From CAYFFV01 sp964342695 (GTDB lineage Bacteria; Acidobacteriota; Vicinamibacteria; Vicinamibacterales; UBA8438): a DNA stretch of 64,000 nt. The position numbers and the translations under genes are program-made. The DNA lies in contig CAYFFV010000001.1 of the NCBI GenBank assembly GCA_964342695.1, positions 1 to 64,000 on the forward strand. The letters are read 5' to 3'. Under the pieces are notes generated by a model. It was not told where the DNA came from and did no database searches. It saw nothing but the letters and a program-made list of their open reading frames with translations. Shown here piece by piece: positions 43,198-52,282 of this stretch (the first letter of the stretch is position 1; every line of letters begins with the position of its first letter).

Positions 43198-44238
43198 TTA
43201 GCCTCGGCTAACGTGTGATGTGTAAGTATTCAGCATATCTCGTAACCGTGCGAATTGGGGGAGTTGTTTGCATGCCTTTTCAATGTAGCGAGTAGTTCGT
43301 GGAATATCAGTAACATATGATTGATTTCCTAGTTTTGCAGCTTGATATCCGAATGTTCCTAGAGCCTTTAAATGACGCTGGAGTGACATAAGCTCAAAGC
43401 TCGCGTAGAAATTTGACCTCATTGTTATTCCCATTTGGTGGTGGTAATAGTCAAGCATTTCCTGAATGAATGAATCATTGTGTTCAAGGTAGCAGTCCTT
43501 TAGCAGAGAGACTAGGTCGTAAGTGTCTGGCCCCATAAGCGCATCTTGAAAGTCGATAACAAAGAGGTTTCCCTGATGATGCATTAAATTCCTGCTGTGG
43601 TAGTCACGATGACACAACACTTGTGTTTCGTGAGCTAACAATTTACTTAATTTTCTAAAATCGTCTTCCAAGGCCTTACGCGCTGTTGCTGATATGTTTA
43701 CTCGGGAGTACATGATGAGAAAATAATCGAGAAAAAATTTGAGCTCCCAGTTTAATTTTTCTTCGTCGAGCGCTTGACTGAAAGGGAGGTAAGAGTTCGA
43801 AGCTAATTGTTTGCCCTGCTGCTGAAGGCGAACAATTATTTTAATAGCTTCGGTGTAGGCTTCACGACATTCATCAAGAGAGGCTGTTTTTGTAAATTCA
43901 AACAAGGTCGTATCGCCTAGATCATCAAGAACAAGAATGCCTAGATCTTCTACTTTGTCATGAACAGTAGGGATTCTGATAGACATCTGAATCAACAGTT
44001 CTGACACGTTCAGAAACGGTAGATTGTCAGAATTGATTGCTGTTTCGTGCAGAAGTAAAATTCGTGACGATTCATCTGGAAATGTTAAGCGCATGTAATG
44101 CCGACTCGAGGCATCACCTTTAAGATGGGTTAGCCGTACGTCAGATTTATCTAGGCCTGTCCTCTTAAGGTAAATTTTTGCGCGTTGTTCGTAAGTTTCG
44201 TTTCTCAATGTAGTCATAGGGTTTTTGAGAAAACGCAT
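43198..44238 (-). CDS. Aminoglycoside-phosphotransferase-fold sugar kinase, AmgK-like
   Basis: 346 residues with a kinase-like fold: substrate-side DASSRHYMRLTF (near 48-60), Brenner-type catalytic loop LCHRDYHSRNLMHH (near 200) and metal motif FVIDFQDALMGPDTYDLVSLL. This pattern is that of AmgK, the anomeric kinase for N-acetylmuramate/N-acetylglucosamine in peptidoglycan recycling. The upstream neighbour is a sugar-nucleotidyltransferase, which pairs with AmgK in Pseudomonas (MurU). Substrate is inferred, not proven. Confidence 0.82.
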   Translation of the reverse strand: MRFLKNPMTTLRNETYEQRAKIYLKRTGLDKSDVRLTHLKGDASSRHYMRLTFPDESSRILLLHETAINSDNLPFLNVSELLIQMSIRIPTVHDKVEDLGILVLDDLGDTTLFEFTKTASLDECREAYTEAIKIIVRLQQQGKQLASNSYLPFSQALDEEKLNWELKFFLDYFLIMYSRVNISATARKALEDDFRKLSKLLAHETQVLCHRDYHSRNLMHHQGNLFVIDFQDALMGPDTYDLVSLLKDCYLEHNDSFIQEMLDYYHHQMGITMRSNFYASFELMSLQRHLKALGTFGYQAAKLGNQSYVTDIPRTTRYIEKACKQLPQFARLRDMLNTYTSHVSRG

Positions 44239-44239
44239 T

Positions 44240-45199
44240 CTATTTATTTAGTGTTTCAAAGTTTAAATGTTGTGATTCAGGATCGGTTTTCATTCTGGAA
44301 TCTAAATCAATTGAGACAATTTTGTTCTCGCAAATTGTATTTTTTAGTAATCGGACTCCATCGCTAAGGATAGAATTCTTTATTCGACAGCCTTCCTCTA
44401 TGATTACATCATTCCAAATGATCGTGCGAGTTAATGATGCCGTAGGGTGAACTTGGCAGTTGTCGCCTATTAAGACGTCGGAGCGATTTTCTTTTTTGGC
44501 GACGGCTAGTGAAGAGGCGAAGTAGTCAGACGGAGTTCCTATGTCACGAAATTTTTTTGATATGCGGTGAGCGTAGATTTTTTGTGAGTCGGATTGTAAT
44601 AGCGAATCATATATTCCTCCGATCGATGAGGCTGGTTCCTGATATCGAAGAGGTGAAAAGACTGATGCTTTAGCTAGCTGAATTCCAACGAAATGAAGAC
44701 CGTTATGATTTCCCGGTGGACTAAATCCCTGCACAAAACTATCTTTACCTACTGTCACTCCACCGTACCGTTTGGGCATAAGGTTATCCGAGACCGCTAA
44801 ACTCACGACAGCGTTGTGTTCTTTGTGCGCTTGAAACATTTTCGTGAGATCGATATTGGTAAGAGTGTCACCGTTAATCACAAAGAATTCATCACCTAGC
44901 ATTGAGAGAGCACTGCGCGGGCCACCGGCAGAGCCTAAAATTCTTGGTTCCCATGAGTATTTCACTTTAATGCCGATGCTTCTTCCATGTCCGACACAAC
45001 GTGTAATCGAATCAGGTTTGTAATGCAGATTAAGGATCGCGTTTTCTACACCTTGTGCCGCCAGCCACTCCAAAATTCTTACTATTAAGGGTATGCCTGC
45101 CACCGGAACGCTTGGTTTAGCCCTCGACTCAGTCAAGGGGAGAAGTCGTCTTCCGAAACCGGCGCTAAGTATTAATGCAGATGGAACTGTTTGTGTCAC
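44240..45199 (-). CDS. Sugar-1-phosphate nucleotidyltransferase (MurU-like) with C-terminal hexapeptide-like region
   Basis: 319 residues. The N-terminal nucleotidyltransferase motif ALILSAGFGRRLLPLTESRAKPSVPVAGIPLI carries the GxGxRxxPxT...KP pattern, and FFVINGDTLTNIDL is the metal/sugar site. After about residue 225 a region like a left-handed beta-helix appears (VLIGDNCQVHPTASLTRTIIWNDVIIEEGCRIKNSILSDGV). Pseudomonas MurU lacks this extra domain (about 223 residues). Candidates are UDP-MurNAc synthesis with the AmgK-like partner, or a mannose/glucose-1-phosphate enzyme. The two genes are one base apart. Confidence 0.8.
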   Translation of the reverse strand: MTQTVPSALILSAGFGRRLLPLTESRAKPSVPVAGIPLIVRILEWLAAQGVENAILNLHYKPDSITRCVGHGRSIGIKVKYSWEPRILGSAGGPRSALSMLGDEFFVINGDTLTNIDLTKMFQAHKEHNAVVSLAVSDNLMPKRYGGVTVGKDSFVQGFSPPGNHNGLHFVGIQLAKASVFSPLRYQEPASSIGGIYDSLLQSDSQKIYAHRISKKFRDIGTPSDYFASSLAVAKKENRSDVLIGDNCQVHPTASLTRTIIWNDVIIEEGCRIKNSILSDGVRLLKNTICENKIVSIDLDSRMKTDPESQHLNFETLNK

Positions 45200-45768
45200 A
45201 GGTCTGCGTCCTTATCTTTTTCAAGAATCATGTTAGTGGGGCTCACTTTTGCTTTCTCGCATGCAGAGACAAATAGTGCGTGGTAGGAATCTAAAATGTA
45301 ATCATTTTTCGTGCGTCCCATTTTCTTTGCTGCTTGAAATATTTCGTATTCGGTTCCTTCGATCTCGACATAGGTTCCAATTGGGGTTTCATCGATCGTT
45401 AATGTTACGCCCTGATATTTATATTCTTCACGGTATTTTTGATAGCGAAATCGAACTTCAAGCCCGAGTCTTTTCAATAAGACTATTAGTAATGAAGCAT
45501 TGTCTACGGTCGTTTCCAGTTCTTCGCGGGCTTTAATTGTTTTCGCTAAAGGTGGTCCTTTGAAAGTCAGATAGGAAGTGTTTCCATAATTTCGAACACG
45601 AAGCGCGCAGTGATCCTTTTCTAGGCGACCATCGGGCCAGTCAAAAAGGCGATCATCTTGAAATTGCCGTGTTCTATTTAGTTTTGCTCCTACAGCCAGA
45701 ACAGCAGCCCTCGCTTCTTTTACTGAATTAAAGTGGAGTTTAATTTCCCGTTCAATAAAGTCTGCCAT
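45196..45768 (-). CDS. CYTH-domain protein (class IV adenylate cyclase/CyaB-like)
   Basis: 190 residues. The motif EREIKLHF at residues 6-12 is the CYTH ExExK signature; other charged tunnel residues occur in CALRVRNYG, YLTFKGPP and YKYQGVTLTIDETPIGTYVEIEGTEYEI. CYTH proteins bind triphosphates and act as adenylate cyclases, thiamine triphosphatases or tripolyphosphatases; which one cannot be told here. The stop overlaps the nucleotidyltransferase start by four bases. Confidence 0.85.
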   Translation of the reverse strand: MADFIEREIKLHFNSVKEARAAVLAVGAKLNRTRQFQDDRLFDWPDGRLEKDHCALRVRNYGNTSYLTFKGPPLAKTIKAREELETTVDNASLLIVLLKRLGLEVRFRYQKYREEYKYQGVTLTIDETPIGTYVEIEGTEYEIFQAAKKMGRTKNDYILDSYHALFVSACEKAKVSPTNMILEKDKDADL

Positions 45769-45773
45769 GGCTT

Positions 45774-46919
45774 TTATGTAATGCGATTTGCAAATGTGCA
45801 GCTTTGCAGTTGAGGCTCTTTAATTCCTTTTCCGAAAATCAAAACCTTATGAGTGCTACCAAGGCTACCGGGAAGAAGAAGCGTTTTTAGAGCTAATCGA
45901 CGGCGGAGTGCGGTTGTGTCCTCCATAGGCGGGTTAGTCAATTCATCGCTGTTGGAGGCTAGGCTGAGTAGAAAATATGTTTGATCGGTTATTGCAATGG
46001 TAGACAGCCCAGCTCGTTCGGCAGTTTGGCGAATAGCTGTTAGATCGACATGTGCCGTTATATCGGATTCTCCTGGGTCTCTCAACCAAGGACCATTGTT
46101 GTTTTTTGATTGAACTGTGTGACGTTGATAGCATCTTAGAGTACCTGATCTGTGCCGATCGGAGTACAAATCATGCGATTCGAAGCCGTAGTCAATCAGG
46201 ATCAGGAATCCCTGATTTAGGCACTTTGCAGCATTGTTGACCCAGGAAATCGCCTCTGGGCATACTTCAGCCCGCCATCCGACTTCTAGAGCTATATCAA
46301 AGTCCTCTACATGTTTTTGAGCCCTGCTCGAGATTGGACCCAATTGCTCAACAAATTGTGAATTTTTAATATTTACATAGATTTCGCGCAGCCCATCTTC
46401 GTTCATTTCAATTAGATGAACTGGGAATGCATCAAGCAGTTCGTTCGCAAAAATGACTCCATTAACACCGACAGGAAATTTCGTTTGAGAATTTTCCCAG
46501 TGGCTTTCGTGAGCCATTAAATTGTTTTTCTGTGCAGAACGTGCAGTCTGGCTTTTTTCAATCAACACGTAATTGCAGTTATGATAAAAATCTGGTGAAT
46601 ATTGTTTGGCGTGATCTAAGACGTCTTTACAGAGACGTCCGCTTCCTGCGCCGGCTTCAACTATTGTGAAGTATGGGGTTTTCCTTTTCTTTCCTTGGTT
46701 CAGTAATTGCTGCATTTCTGTGAACTGTTTACACAGCAACTCACCAAATAGTGAACCAATATCGACACTGGTAAAAAAATCTCCTGATTGACCTGTACGT
46801 TTTTTTACTCTTGAATAATATCCATGTTGTGGATGGTACAGGCACAGATCCATGTACTCTGCAAAGGGCATAGGCCCCTTCGCTTGAATCCGCTTAATAA
46901 TTAAATCGCGGACCGACAT
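45774..46919 (-). CDS. SAM-dependent methyltransferase, MidA/NDUFAF7 family
   Basis: 381 residues. It opens with the family motif RIQAKGPMPFAEYMDLCLYHPQHGYYSR, followed by DFFTSVDIGSLFGELLCKQF and the SAM-binding FTIVEAGAGSGRLCKDVL, then NELLDAFPVHLIEM. The mitochondrial relative NDUFAF7 methylates an arginine on complex I subunit NDUFS2; bacterial members have no agreed substrate. It lies five bases upstream of the CYTH gene. Confidence 0.88.
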   Translation of the reverse strand: MSVRDLIIKRIQAKGPMPFAEYMDLCLYHPQHGYYSRVKKRTGQSGDFFTSVDIGSLFGELLCKQFTEMQQLLNQGKKRKTPYFTIVEAGAGSGRLCKDVLDHAKQYSPDFYHNCNYVLIEKSQTARSAQKNNLMAHESHWENSQTKFPVGVNGVIFANELLDAFPVHLIEMNEDGLREIYVNIKNSQFVEQLGPISSRAQKHVEDFDIALEVGWRAEVCPEAISWVNNAAKCLNQGFLILIDYGFESHDLYSDRHRSGTLRCYQRHTVQSKNNNGPWLRDPGESDITAHVDLTAIRQTAERAGLSTIAITDQTYFLLSLASNSDELTNPPMEDTTALRRRLALKTLLLPGSLGSTHKVLIFGKGIKEPQLQSCTFANRIT

Positions 46920-46939
46920 GAAACTTAAAGCGACGAGCG

Positions 46940-48454
46940 CTATTCCTTTCTAACTTGAAGAAATACCCTAGATTCTCCACGCTGAACTAATAGAAATGCA
47001 GTTCGTCCGGCTTCGATGCTGTTTAATTCTCTTACGGCACCAGAGGCGGTACTAACGTCAACTCTATTAACACTCAACAAAACATCTCTCGGTTGAACGC
47101 CTCCACTTTCTGCGGCACTACCTCGTTGCACGTCAACCACCACGGCACCCTGTGTGCCACTTGGAAGCCTGAGCTGCGAGGCTATCTGTGGAGTAACATC
47201 TTGGAGAGTCATTCCGAAACCTTCGCTTAATTCTTCAGCGGAAGAAACTTCTGGGTTAGCTTCGACGTTTAAATCAAGTTCTTCTACGGTTACATTAAGA
47301 GTGATTTCTTCGCCTCCCCGCAGGACTACTACTGGCACTGTCGTTCCAGGTGTCGTTACCACGACACGGCTCTGCAAGTCACGTGTGTTAGCAACACTCT
47401 CACCGTTGAATCGAATGATGACATCCCCAGGTTGCATGCCCGCCTCATCAGCAGGACCGCCTTGGGGTACAGAGGAGACTATGGCCCCCATTCGTTCGCT
47501 TAGACCTAGGTCTTGATAGGACTCCTCTTCGACGTCCATGATTTGAACGCCAATACGTCCCCGTGTAACTTTTCCTCCTCGAAGTTCAGTCAACAGTTCT
47601 CTTACTACATTACTTGGTATGGCAAAACCTATTCCGACATTGGCTTGGCGGTCGCTAACGATAGCTGTATTAATACCCACAACTTCACCTCTGATATTAA
47701 GAAGAGGTCCGCCGGAATTTCCTGGATTAATAGCTGCATCAGTCTGAAGAACTTCTTGTGATCGCCCTCGGACGGGATAAAAAGGGCGGCCTGTTGCTGA
47801 TATAACCCCGACGGTCACTGTGTGACCAAGGCCGAATGGATTTCCAATTGCCATAACCCAATCTCCGGGTTCCATTTTTGATGAATCTCCAAAACGTGCT
47901 ACGGGTAGCTCCTGAGGAGGGCTTTCAATGAGTTCAAGTAACGCGCTATCTGTGAGAGGATCGCGACCTAAAATTTGAGCTTCATAGTAGATGCCATCGT
48001 CATCACCAAAAAAGTCGATTTCGATTTTTGTGGAACCTTCGACTACATGATTGTTGGTAAGAATTAATCCGCTTGCATCAATCACAAAACCGGTGCCAGC
48101 CGCTTGCACCGTTTCTTCCCGAGGTTCTTGATCCGGTGACGGTTGTCCAAAGAAACGCCTGAACATATCATCACCACCACCACCACCAAAAAAATCATTT
48201 AGACTTGTTTCACGTTTTGATTCGGTTCTGATGTTTACGACCATATCTGTCTGATTTTTGGCAATATTTCTGAAAGTGCCCGAGTCGATGGGCCCATCTA
48301 ATGGGGCACTATTCATTGAAGGAGCAGAAAAGGTCTGTGTCTGTGCGGATGACGCGGGCGCCATATTAAATCGGGAGGTAATTACCATTCCGATAGCCAT
48401 GGAACTTATCGCGATCAAAGCCGCGGAAAACAGCGTGCTACGTTTTTTTAACAT
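46940..48454 (-). CDS. degP: Periplasmic serine protease, Do/DegP family
   Basis: 504 residues from ATG 48454, chosen because GGAGG lies six bases upstream; a TTG at 48469 is in frame but has none. An N-terminal membrane/signal segment (9-27) precedes the trypsin-like domain with triad H136 (LTNNHVVEG), D169 (DPLTDSALL) and S247 (INPGNSGGPL), then two PDZ domains. A Gly-rich loop (FFGGGGGDDMFRRFFG) lies in the LA-loop region typical of DegP/DegQ. It degrades or refolds envelope proteins under stress. It is 21 bases upstream of the MidA-like gene. Confidence 0.94.
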   Translation of the reverse strand: MLKKRSTLFSAALIAISSMAIGMVITSRFNMAPASSAQTQTFSAPSMNSAPLDGPIDSGTFRNIAKNQTDMVVNIRTESKRETSLNDFFGGGGGDDMFRRFFGQPSPDQEPREETVQAAGTGFVIDASGLILTNNHVVEGSTKIEIDFFGDDDGIYYEAQILGRDPLTDSALLELIESPPQELPVARFGDSSKMEPGDWVMAIGNPFGLGHTVTVGVISATGRPFYPVRGRSQEVLQTDAAINPGNSGGPLLNIRGEVVGINTAIVSDRQANVGIGFAIPSNVVRELLTELRGGKVTRGRIGVQIMDVEEESYQDLGLSERMGAIVSSVPQGGPADEAGMQPGDVIIRFNGESVANTRDLQSRVVVTTPGTTVPVVVLRGGEEITLNVTVEELDLNVEANPEVSSAEELSEGFGMTLQDVTPQIASQLRLPSGTQGAVVVDVQRGSAAESGGVQPRDVLLSVNRVDVSTASGAVRELNSIEAGRTAFLLVQRGESRVFLQVRKE

Positions 48455-48523
48455 TATTTCCTCCAGCAAACCAACCCTCTTAACGGTACTCCAACTGCCC
48501 CGGAAGATCTAGAGCTTCTCCGG

Positions 48524-49732
48524 TTAGTCAATGGTACAACCCATTGAACTCAGAGAAAGTATAGATTCTTGGATTGAACTCGTCACGGTTGACTCGTATT
48601 TTCCAATATACATATTAATTTCTGTTCTTACCCCGAACTCTTCAAAGTAAATTCCCGGTTCGATTGTAAAACCCGAGCCTTCAATGAGTCTCCGGTCGTC
48701 ATGTGTTTCAAAATCATCGAGGTGAACGCCGTTTCCGTGGACTTCCTTTCCAAGGCTGTGTCCTGTCCTGTGAACGAAATTTTCTCCGAAACCAGCTTTT
48801 TCTATGACTGTACGTGTTTTTCGATCAACTTCCCAACCTTCTAATGATTTTCCTTCAGCAAAGGCATCTTTAACAAGTAGAACTGCCGTATCTCGGGCTC
48901 GGGCCGCTACGTTGAAGCACTTGCTGTATTGGTTTGGGATATTGGCACCGGTGAAACCGACCCAAGTAATATCTGCATAAACAGCGTTTGGAACATTTTG
49001 TTTTCCCCAGAGATCTATTAGCACAAGTTCGTTTGGATTAATCGGTCTAAAACTCGAAGAGGTTGGCAAATAATGAGGATTACCACTGTTTTCTTGGGCT
49101 GCTACTACTGGCGCCGAATCACTGACAAGATCTGCTTCCTTAAACCAGTCTACCATTATTTGTTGAACTTCATATTCATTGACAGGGGACTTTGTGCTGA
49201 GTCGGTCCGCAATTAATTTAAATGCTCTGTTTTTAATGTCTTCCAAGTGCCCGGCCGCATTTTGATGAGTTTCCAGAGCATGATCGTCCCATGTTGATTC
49301 AAAACGTTGTACTAAGTTTCCTGACGATAAGATAGAGATACCATGACTTCTCAAGGTTTCGACGGTTCCCGCGTCCACCTTGGAAATGTAAGGTATGTTG
49401 CAATCTTGCGAGTATTCCATGGCTAAGCGGCTGTGTCCACGAATCAATCTGGCGAGTGAATTCTCAAATTGTTTTCGGCCTGAGTACAGTTGTCGATTTC
49501 CTGGCAAATGACTGAGGCTGTCCGGTTCTATTTGATGAACTAATGCACAAGGGACTCCGTCTGTAGGTATCAGGTAAAACCACCGCCTTGTGGTGAGTTT
49601 CCTATTTGTGTCAACTTTTGCTATTGAACGGGAAATAGGGTTCGAACCGTGAAAGTCGTACAAGAGCCATCCGTCAAGCTGGTTCTCATCCTCACGTAAG
49701 GCGCGTTGAATTGTTTCAATATCAATCACCAC
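48524..49732 (-). CDS. M24-family metallopeptidase (Xaa-Pro aminopeptidase-like)
   Basis: 402 residues from a GTG start. An N-terminal domain (about 1-150) precedes the pita-bread domain with metal ligands in VLIDLWG (Asp), YADITWVG (Asp), RTGHSLGKEVHG (His), FTIEPGIYFEEFG (Glu) and VRTEINMYI (Glu). Such enzymes remove N-terminal residues ahead of proline or act as related dipeptidases; specificity cannot be assigned. There is no signal peptide, so it is probably cytosolic. A 246-base stretch upstream (49733-49978) shows no gene. Confidence 0.88.
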   Translation of the reverse strand: MVIDIETIQRALREDENQLDGWLLYDFHGSNPISRSIAKVDTNRKLTTRRWFYLIPTDGVPCALVHQIEPDSLSHLPGNRQLYSGRKQFENSLARLIRGHSRLAMEYSQDCNIPYISKVDAGTVETLRSHGISILSSGNLVQRFESTWDDHALETHQNAAGHLEDIKNRAFKLIADRLSTKSPVNEYEVQQIMVDWFKEADLVSDSAPVVAAQENSGNPHYLPTSSSFRPINPNELVLIDLWGKQNVPNAVYADITWVGFTGANIPNQYSKCFNVAARARDTAVLLVKDAFAEGKSLEGWEVDRKTRTVIEKAGFGENFVHRTGHSLGKEVHGNGVHLDDFETHDDRRLIEGSGFTIEPGIYFEEFGVRTEINMYIGKYESTVTSSIQESILSLSSMGCTID

Positions 49733-49978
49733 TACGTCCAGTTTTATAGGTTGCTCATCAGGCGTTCCGTATTATTCATAATACTTTGGACTCCCGACGG
49801 ACCGAAAAATTTTGAAATTCAATTGGTATGACTTTAGTTGCAGAAATGTTTCCGCAATATTTGAACTGTTGCATTAAAAACTAGATGCGTGAAACCGAGC
49901 ACCGAAATCTACTGATTCCGGTACTTGGCACAAGCACCGAAGCAATATCTACCTTTCATCTAATTTTCGTTGAGAAAA

Positions 49979-50524
49979 TCAAGATTGGTTCTCGGAATCT
50001 TCCTCTTCTTCAGGGTCTTCTATAGATTCTAGTAGAGTTGCTTTGATTTCCCCATTTTGATGGGAAAACTCGTAATTACTTCGATCCATGGCAGGGTTGC
50101 GAGGCACACGAAGTTCTATATCTATGACTTGCTCCATTAAAACAGGTTCTCGAAATCGGACAGAGTCACCGGTTACGGTATTTCCATCTCGATCGAACCA
50201 GAACTCATCAACTTGTAATCCAGCGATTGCATTTTCTGCAAGGTTTTTAACCCTGAAGTTCGTAACAATAAAATTTCCTTCTCTTCTAGCGTTGGGCTGT
50301 TCGTAACCAATCTCAGCAAGACCACGAACTGTTGGGACGAGCTGAATATCGCTTCCGAGTTGGTTGGTTAGGCGTTGTGCTGCGGCGACCGCTTCTGGAC
50401 TGGGAGGAGCTGGTCCGGCATCAACTGCCTCACCCTCCTCAGCAGGACCAGAGCTGCCACATCCAATTACACTAAGAACACCAACAAACAAACCGAAGAG
50501 TAAAATACGGTTAAACTGTTTCAT
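49979..50524 (-). CDS. Predicted lipoprotein of unknown function
   Basis: 181 residues. A signal peptide ends in the lipobox VIGC with the acylated cysteine at residue 22 (LSVIGCGSSGPAEEGEAVDAGPAPP); a Pro/Ala/Glu-rich linker follows. The core, residues about 65-165, reads as beta-rich (NFIVTNFRVKNLAENAIAGLQVDEFWFDRDGN) and resembles the FxLYD-type domain of secreted lipoproteins, though this is only a resemblance. The C-terminus is strongly acidic (SIEDPEEEEDSENQS). GGAGG precedes the start. Location in the inner or outer membrane is not resolved. Confidence 0.7.
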   Translation of the reverse strand: MKQFNRILLFGLFVGVLSVIGCGSSGPAEEGEAVDAGPAPPSPEAVAAAQRLTNQLGSDIQLVPTVRGLAEIGYEQPNARREGNFIVTNFRVKNLAENAIAGLQVDEFWFDRDGNTVTGDSVRFREPVLMEQVIDIELRVPRNPAMDRSNYEFSHQNGEIKATLLESIEDPEEEEDSENQS

Positions 50525-50970
50525 ATACAGTGCCTCCAGACAGGATCAAACTTGAATGCAGATTATAGGTCTTGATGACCATAAAGCTCAACATTCCAAG
50601 TCCAGAAATTGTGCAGAATCCATGATTTAGGCTACATTTCGCCATTCCACTCGTCAGGTTTGGGGTGTGTTGATCTAAAAAATTCAAGTTTTCATTTACC
50701 TCCATCCCATGGTTCTACAATTTCAGGCGACACGACTTCACTCAATAATCCGGCAAAGCAGCAGCCTTCTTAAGCCCCCTTTAGGTGATAGGATGGCTCG
50801 CCCCAATTAGAAGTTGGATATAAAATTAAGACTGAGAAATAGATAATACCTGTCATCTACGGCTAGCGGTTTTCGGTAGCGATTTTCTGAGACATAATGA
50901 AGAGACACTTTAGGATTGTAGATGTAACTTTTAATCTTCAGAAAATTTGCGAACTTTCTAAAATTTTCTA
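50525..50970. other. Non-coding stretch, divergent promoter region
   Basis: About 446 bases between the divergent lipoprotein and VOC genes without a convincing gene. Short open frames here have no ribosome-binding site or family resemblance. Complementary arms CCATCC (50702-50707) and GGATGG (50791-50796) are present but too short to call a structured RNA. AT-rich segments near 50818-50840 and 50940-50970 could hold promoters. I cannot assign a function. Confidence 0.5.
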
Positions 50971-51369
50971 ATGAAAAATCAACCGAGTCATCGCGGTCTT
51001 CGTCACGTAGCTTTATGCGTTCGACATTTGGAGTTAATGCGGGATTTTTACGTCGAAAATTTTGGTTTTGAAATTGAATGGGAGCCGGATTCAGATAATG
51101 TTTATCTAACTTCAGGAAGTGACAATATCGCGCTTCATCGCACGGCAATAGGAATTGGTCGAGAAACAGTGCTTGACCACATAGGATTCTTGGTTGGTCA
51201 TGCTAATGATGTAGATGGATGGGCCGAGTATCTGAAAGCGCGTGGGGTTGCACTTATTAGTGAACCACGGACACACAGAGATGGTGCAAGGTCATGTTAC
51301 CTGTCTGATCCAGAGGGTAATAAAGTACAAATAATTTATCATCCACCAATTAGTAAGGAACTGAGCTAG
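50971..51369 (+). CDS. VOC-superfamily (glyoxalase/dioxygenase-like) protein
   Basis: 132 residues. The two beta-alpha-beta-beta-beta modules are visible: RGLRHVALCVRHLELMRDFYVENFGFEIEWE and VLDHIGFLVGHANDVDGWAEYLKARGV, ending in CYLSDPEGNKVQIIYHPP. The histidine in LRHVALC and the glutamine in NKVQIIY are candidate metal ligands. VOC proteins include glyoxalase I, dioxygenases and resistance enzymes; no specific role is supported. Its stop codon overlaps the convergent nadK stop. Confidence 0.85.
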   Translation: MKNQPSHRGLRHVALCVRHLELMRDFYVENFGFEIEWEPDSDNVYLTSGSDNIALHRTAIGIGRETVLDHIGFLVGHANDVDGWAEYLKARGVALISEPRTHRDGARSCYLSDPEGNKVQIIYHPPISKELS

Positions 51370-52253
51370 CGTTTACTCCACCTTAGTTTTTCTCTCAGTA
51401 CGGCAAAGTAGTTCCTTGATTCTGCACTAACAACCTTCAAAGTGTAATCGGATTTTTCAATTGAGATGTTGTCTCCAGGGGTCAGCTCAAGTCCGAATTG
51501 ACCATCAAAGCTAATATAAGCAGATTGATGTGGGCCATCAAGTGTTGGTGTCACGCACACTGTGCTGTCGGTAGGAATTACAATTGGTCTGTTAGTTAAT
51601 GTATGCGGTGCGATTGGTGTCACAAGCAAGGCATCTACCATTGGATGTACGATTGGGCCACCGGCGGCCATGTTGTAGGCAGTCGAACCAGTAGGACTAG
51701 CAATGATTAGTCCGTCTGCGCGTGAATTCATAACGAAATGGTCGCCAAGAGTAATAGCGAAATCAATTATATTTGACAGTGCAGCCTTACTGAGGACTAT
51801 GTCATTCAACGCCGTTCTGTTGACGATGACTTTATTTTCACGAATTACCTGAGCCCTCAGCATTTGGCGTTCATCTATCCTGGCGGTTCCAGCTAGTACG
51901 GATTCCAGTGATTTGTATAGTTCAGGCAAGGTCGTTTCAGTCAAGAAACCTAAACTGCCGAAATTAACTGCGAGAAGAGGTACGCTAGATCGATTTTTAG
52001 CAACTAGCCCAGCCACTCCCAATAGTGTTCCGTCTCCACCAAGAACGAGAATTAGATCAGAAACCGCAGGCAGCTTATCCCTCAGGCAGGTCTCTATTTC
52101 TTGTTCCTGGAGTAGTTTGGCGGTTTCCTTTTCTACTACAACGGAAATACCGCGTTTCAGTAGCCATTCTTTGACTTCGGCGACTACACCAGCGATTTCA
52201 CCTAGTCTTGTCTTAGCTATTATCCCGACTGTATTGACTGTAAGCTTAGTCAT
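51366..52253 (-). CDS. nadK: NAD kinase
   Basis: 295 residues from ATG 52253; a TTG at 52286 that overlaps the tlyA stop is possible but gives an atypical N-terminus. The GGDGT motif at 71-76 (LVLGGDGTLLG) and the conserved segments NFGSLGFLTE, RADGLIIASPTGSTAYNMAAGGPIVHP and TPIAPHTLTNRPIVIP identify the family. It phosphorylates NAD to NADP. It lies downstream of tlyA on the - strand, a common arrangement. Confidence 0.95.
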   Translation of the reverse strand: MTKLTVNTVGIIAKTRLGEIAGVVAEVKEWLLKRGISVVVEKETAKLLQEQEIETCLRDKLPAVSDLILVLGGDGTLLGVAGLVAKNRSSVPLLAVNFGSLGFLTETTLPELYKSLESVLAGTARIDERQMLRAQVIRENKVIVNRTALNDIVLSKAALSNIIDFAITLGDHFVMNSRADGLIIASPTGSTAYNMAAGGPIVHPMVDALLVTPIAPHTLTNRPIVIPTDSTVCVTPTLDGPHQSAYISFDGQFGLELTPGDNISIEKSDYTLKVVSAESRNYFAVLREKLRWSKR

Positions 52254-52282
52254 GGGTCCGCTTTCTAGAGTAATCAGTGTCG

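Noticed and set aside
48500..48523. Hairpin CCGGAAG...CTTCTCCGG after the M24 peptidase stop
   Set aside because: There is no T-run on the - strand side and the stem has a bulge; it may only be a leader fold of degP.
50740..50775. Sequence resembling the SRP RNA tetraloop region (TCCGG...GCAGCC)
   Set aside because: The flanking GGTCAGG and the paired arms of the small SRP RNA are missing.
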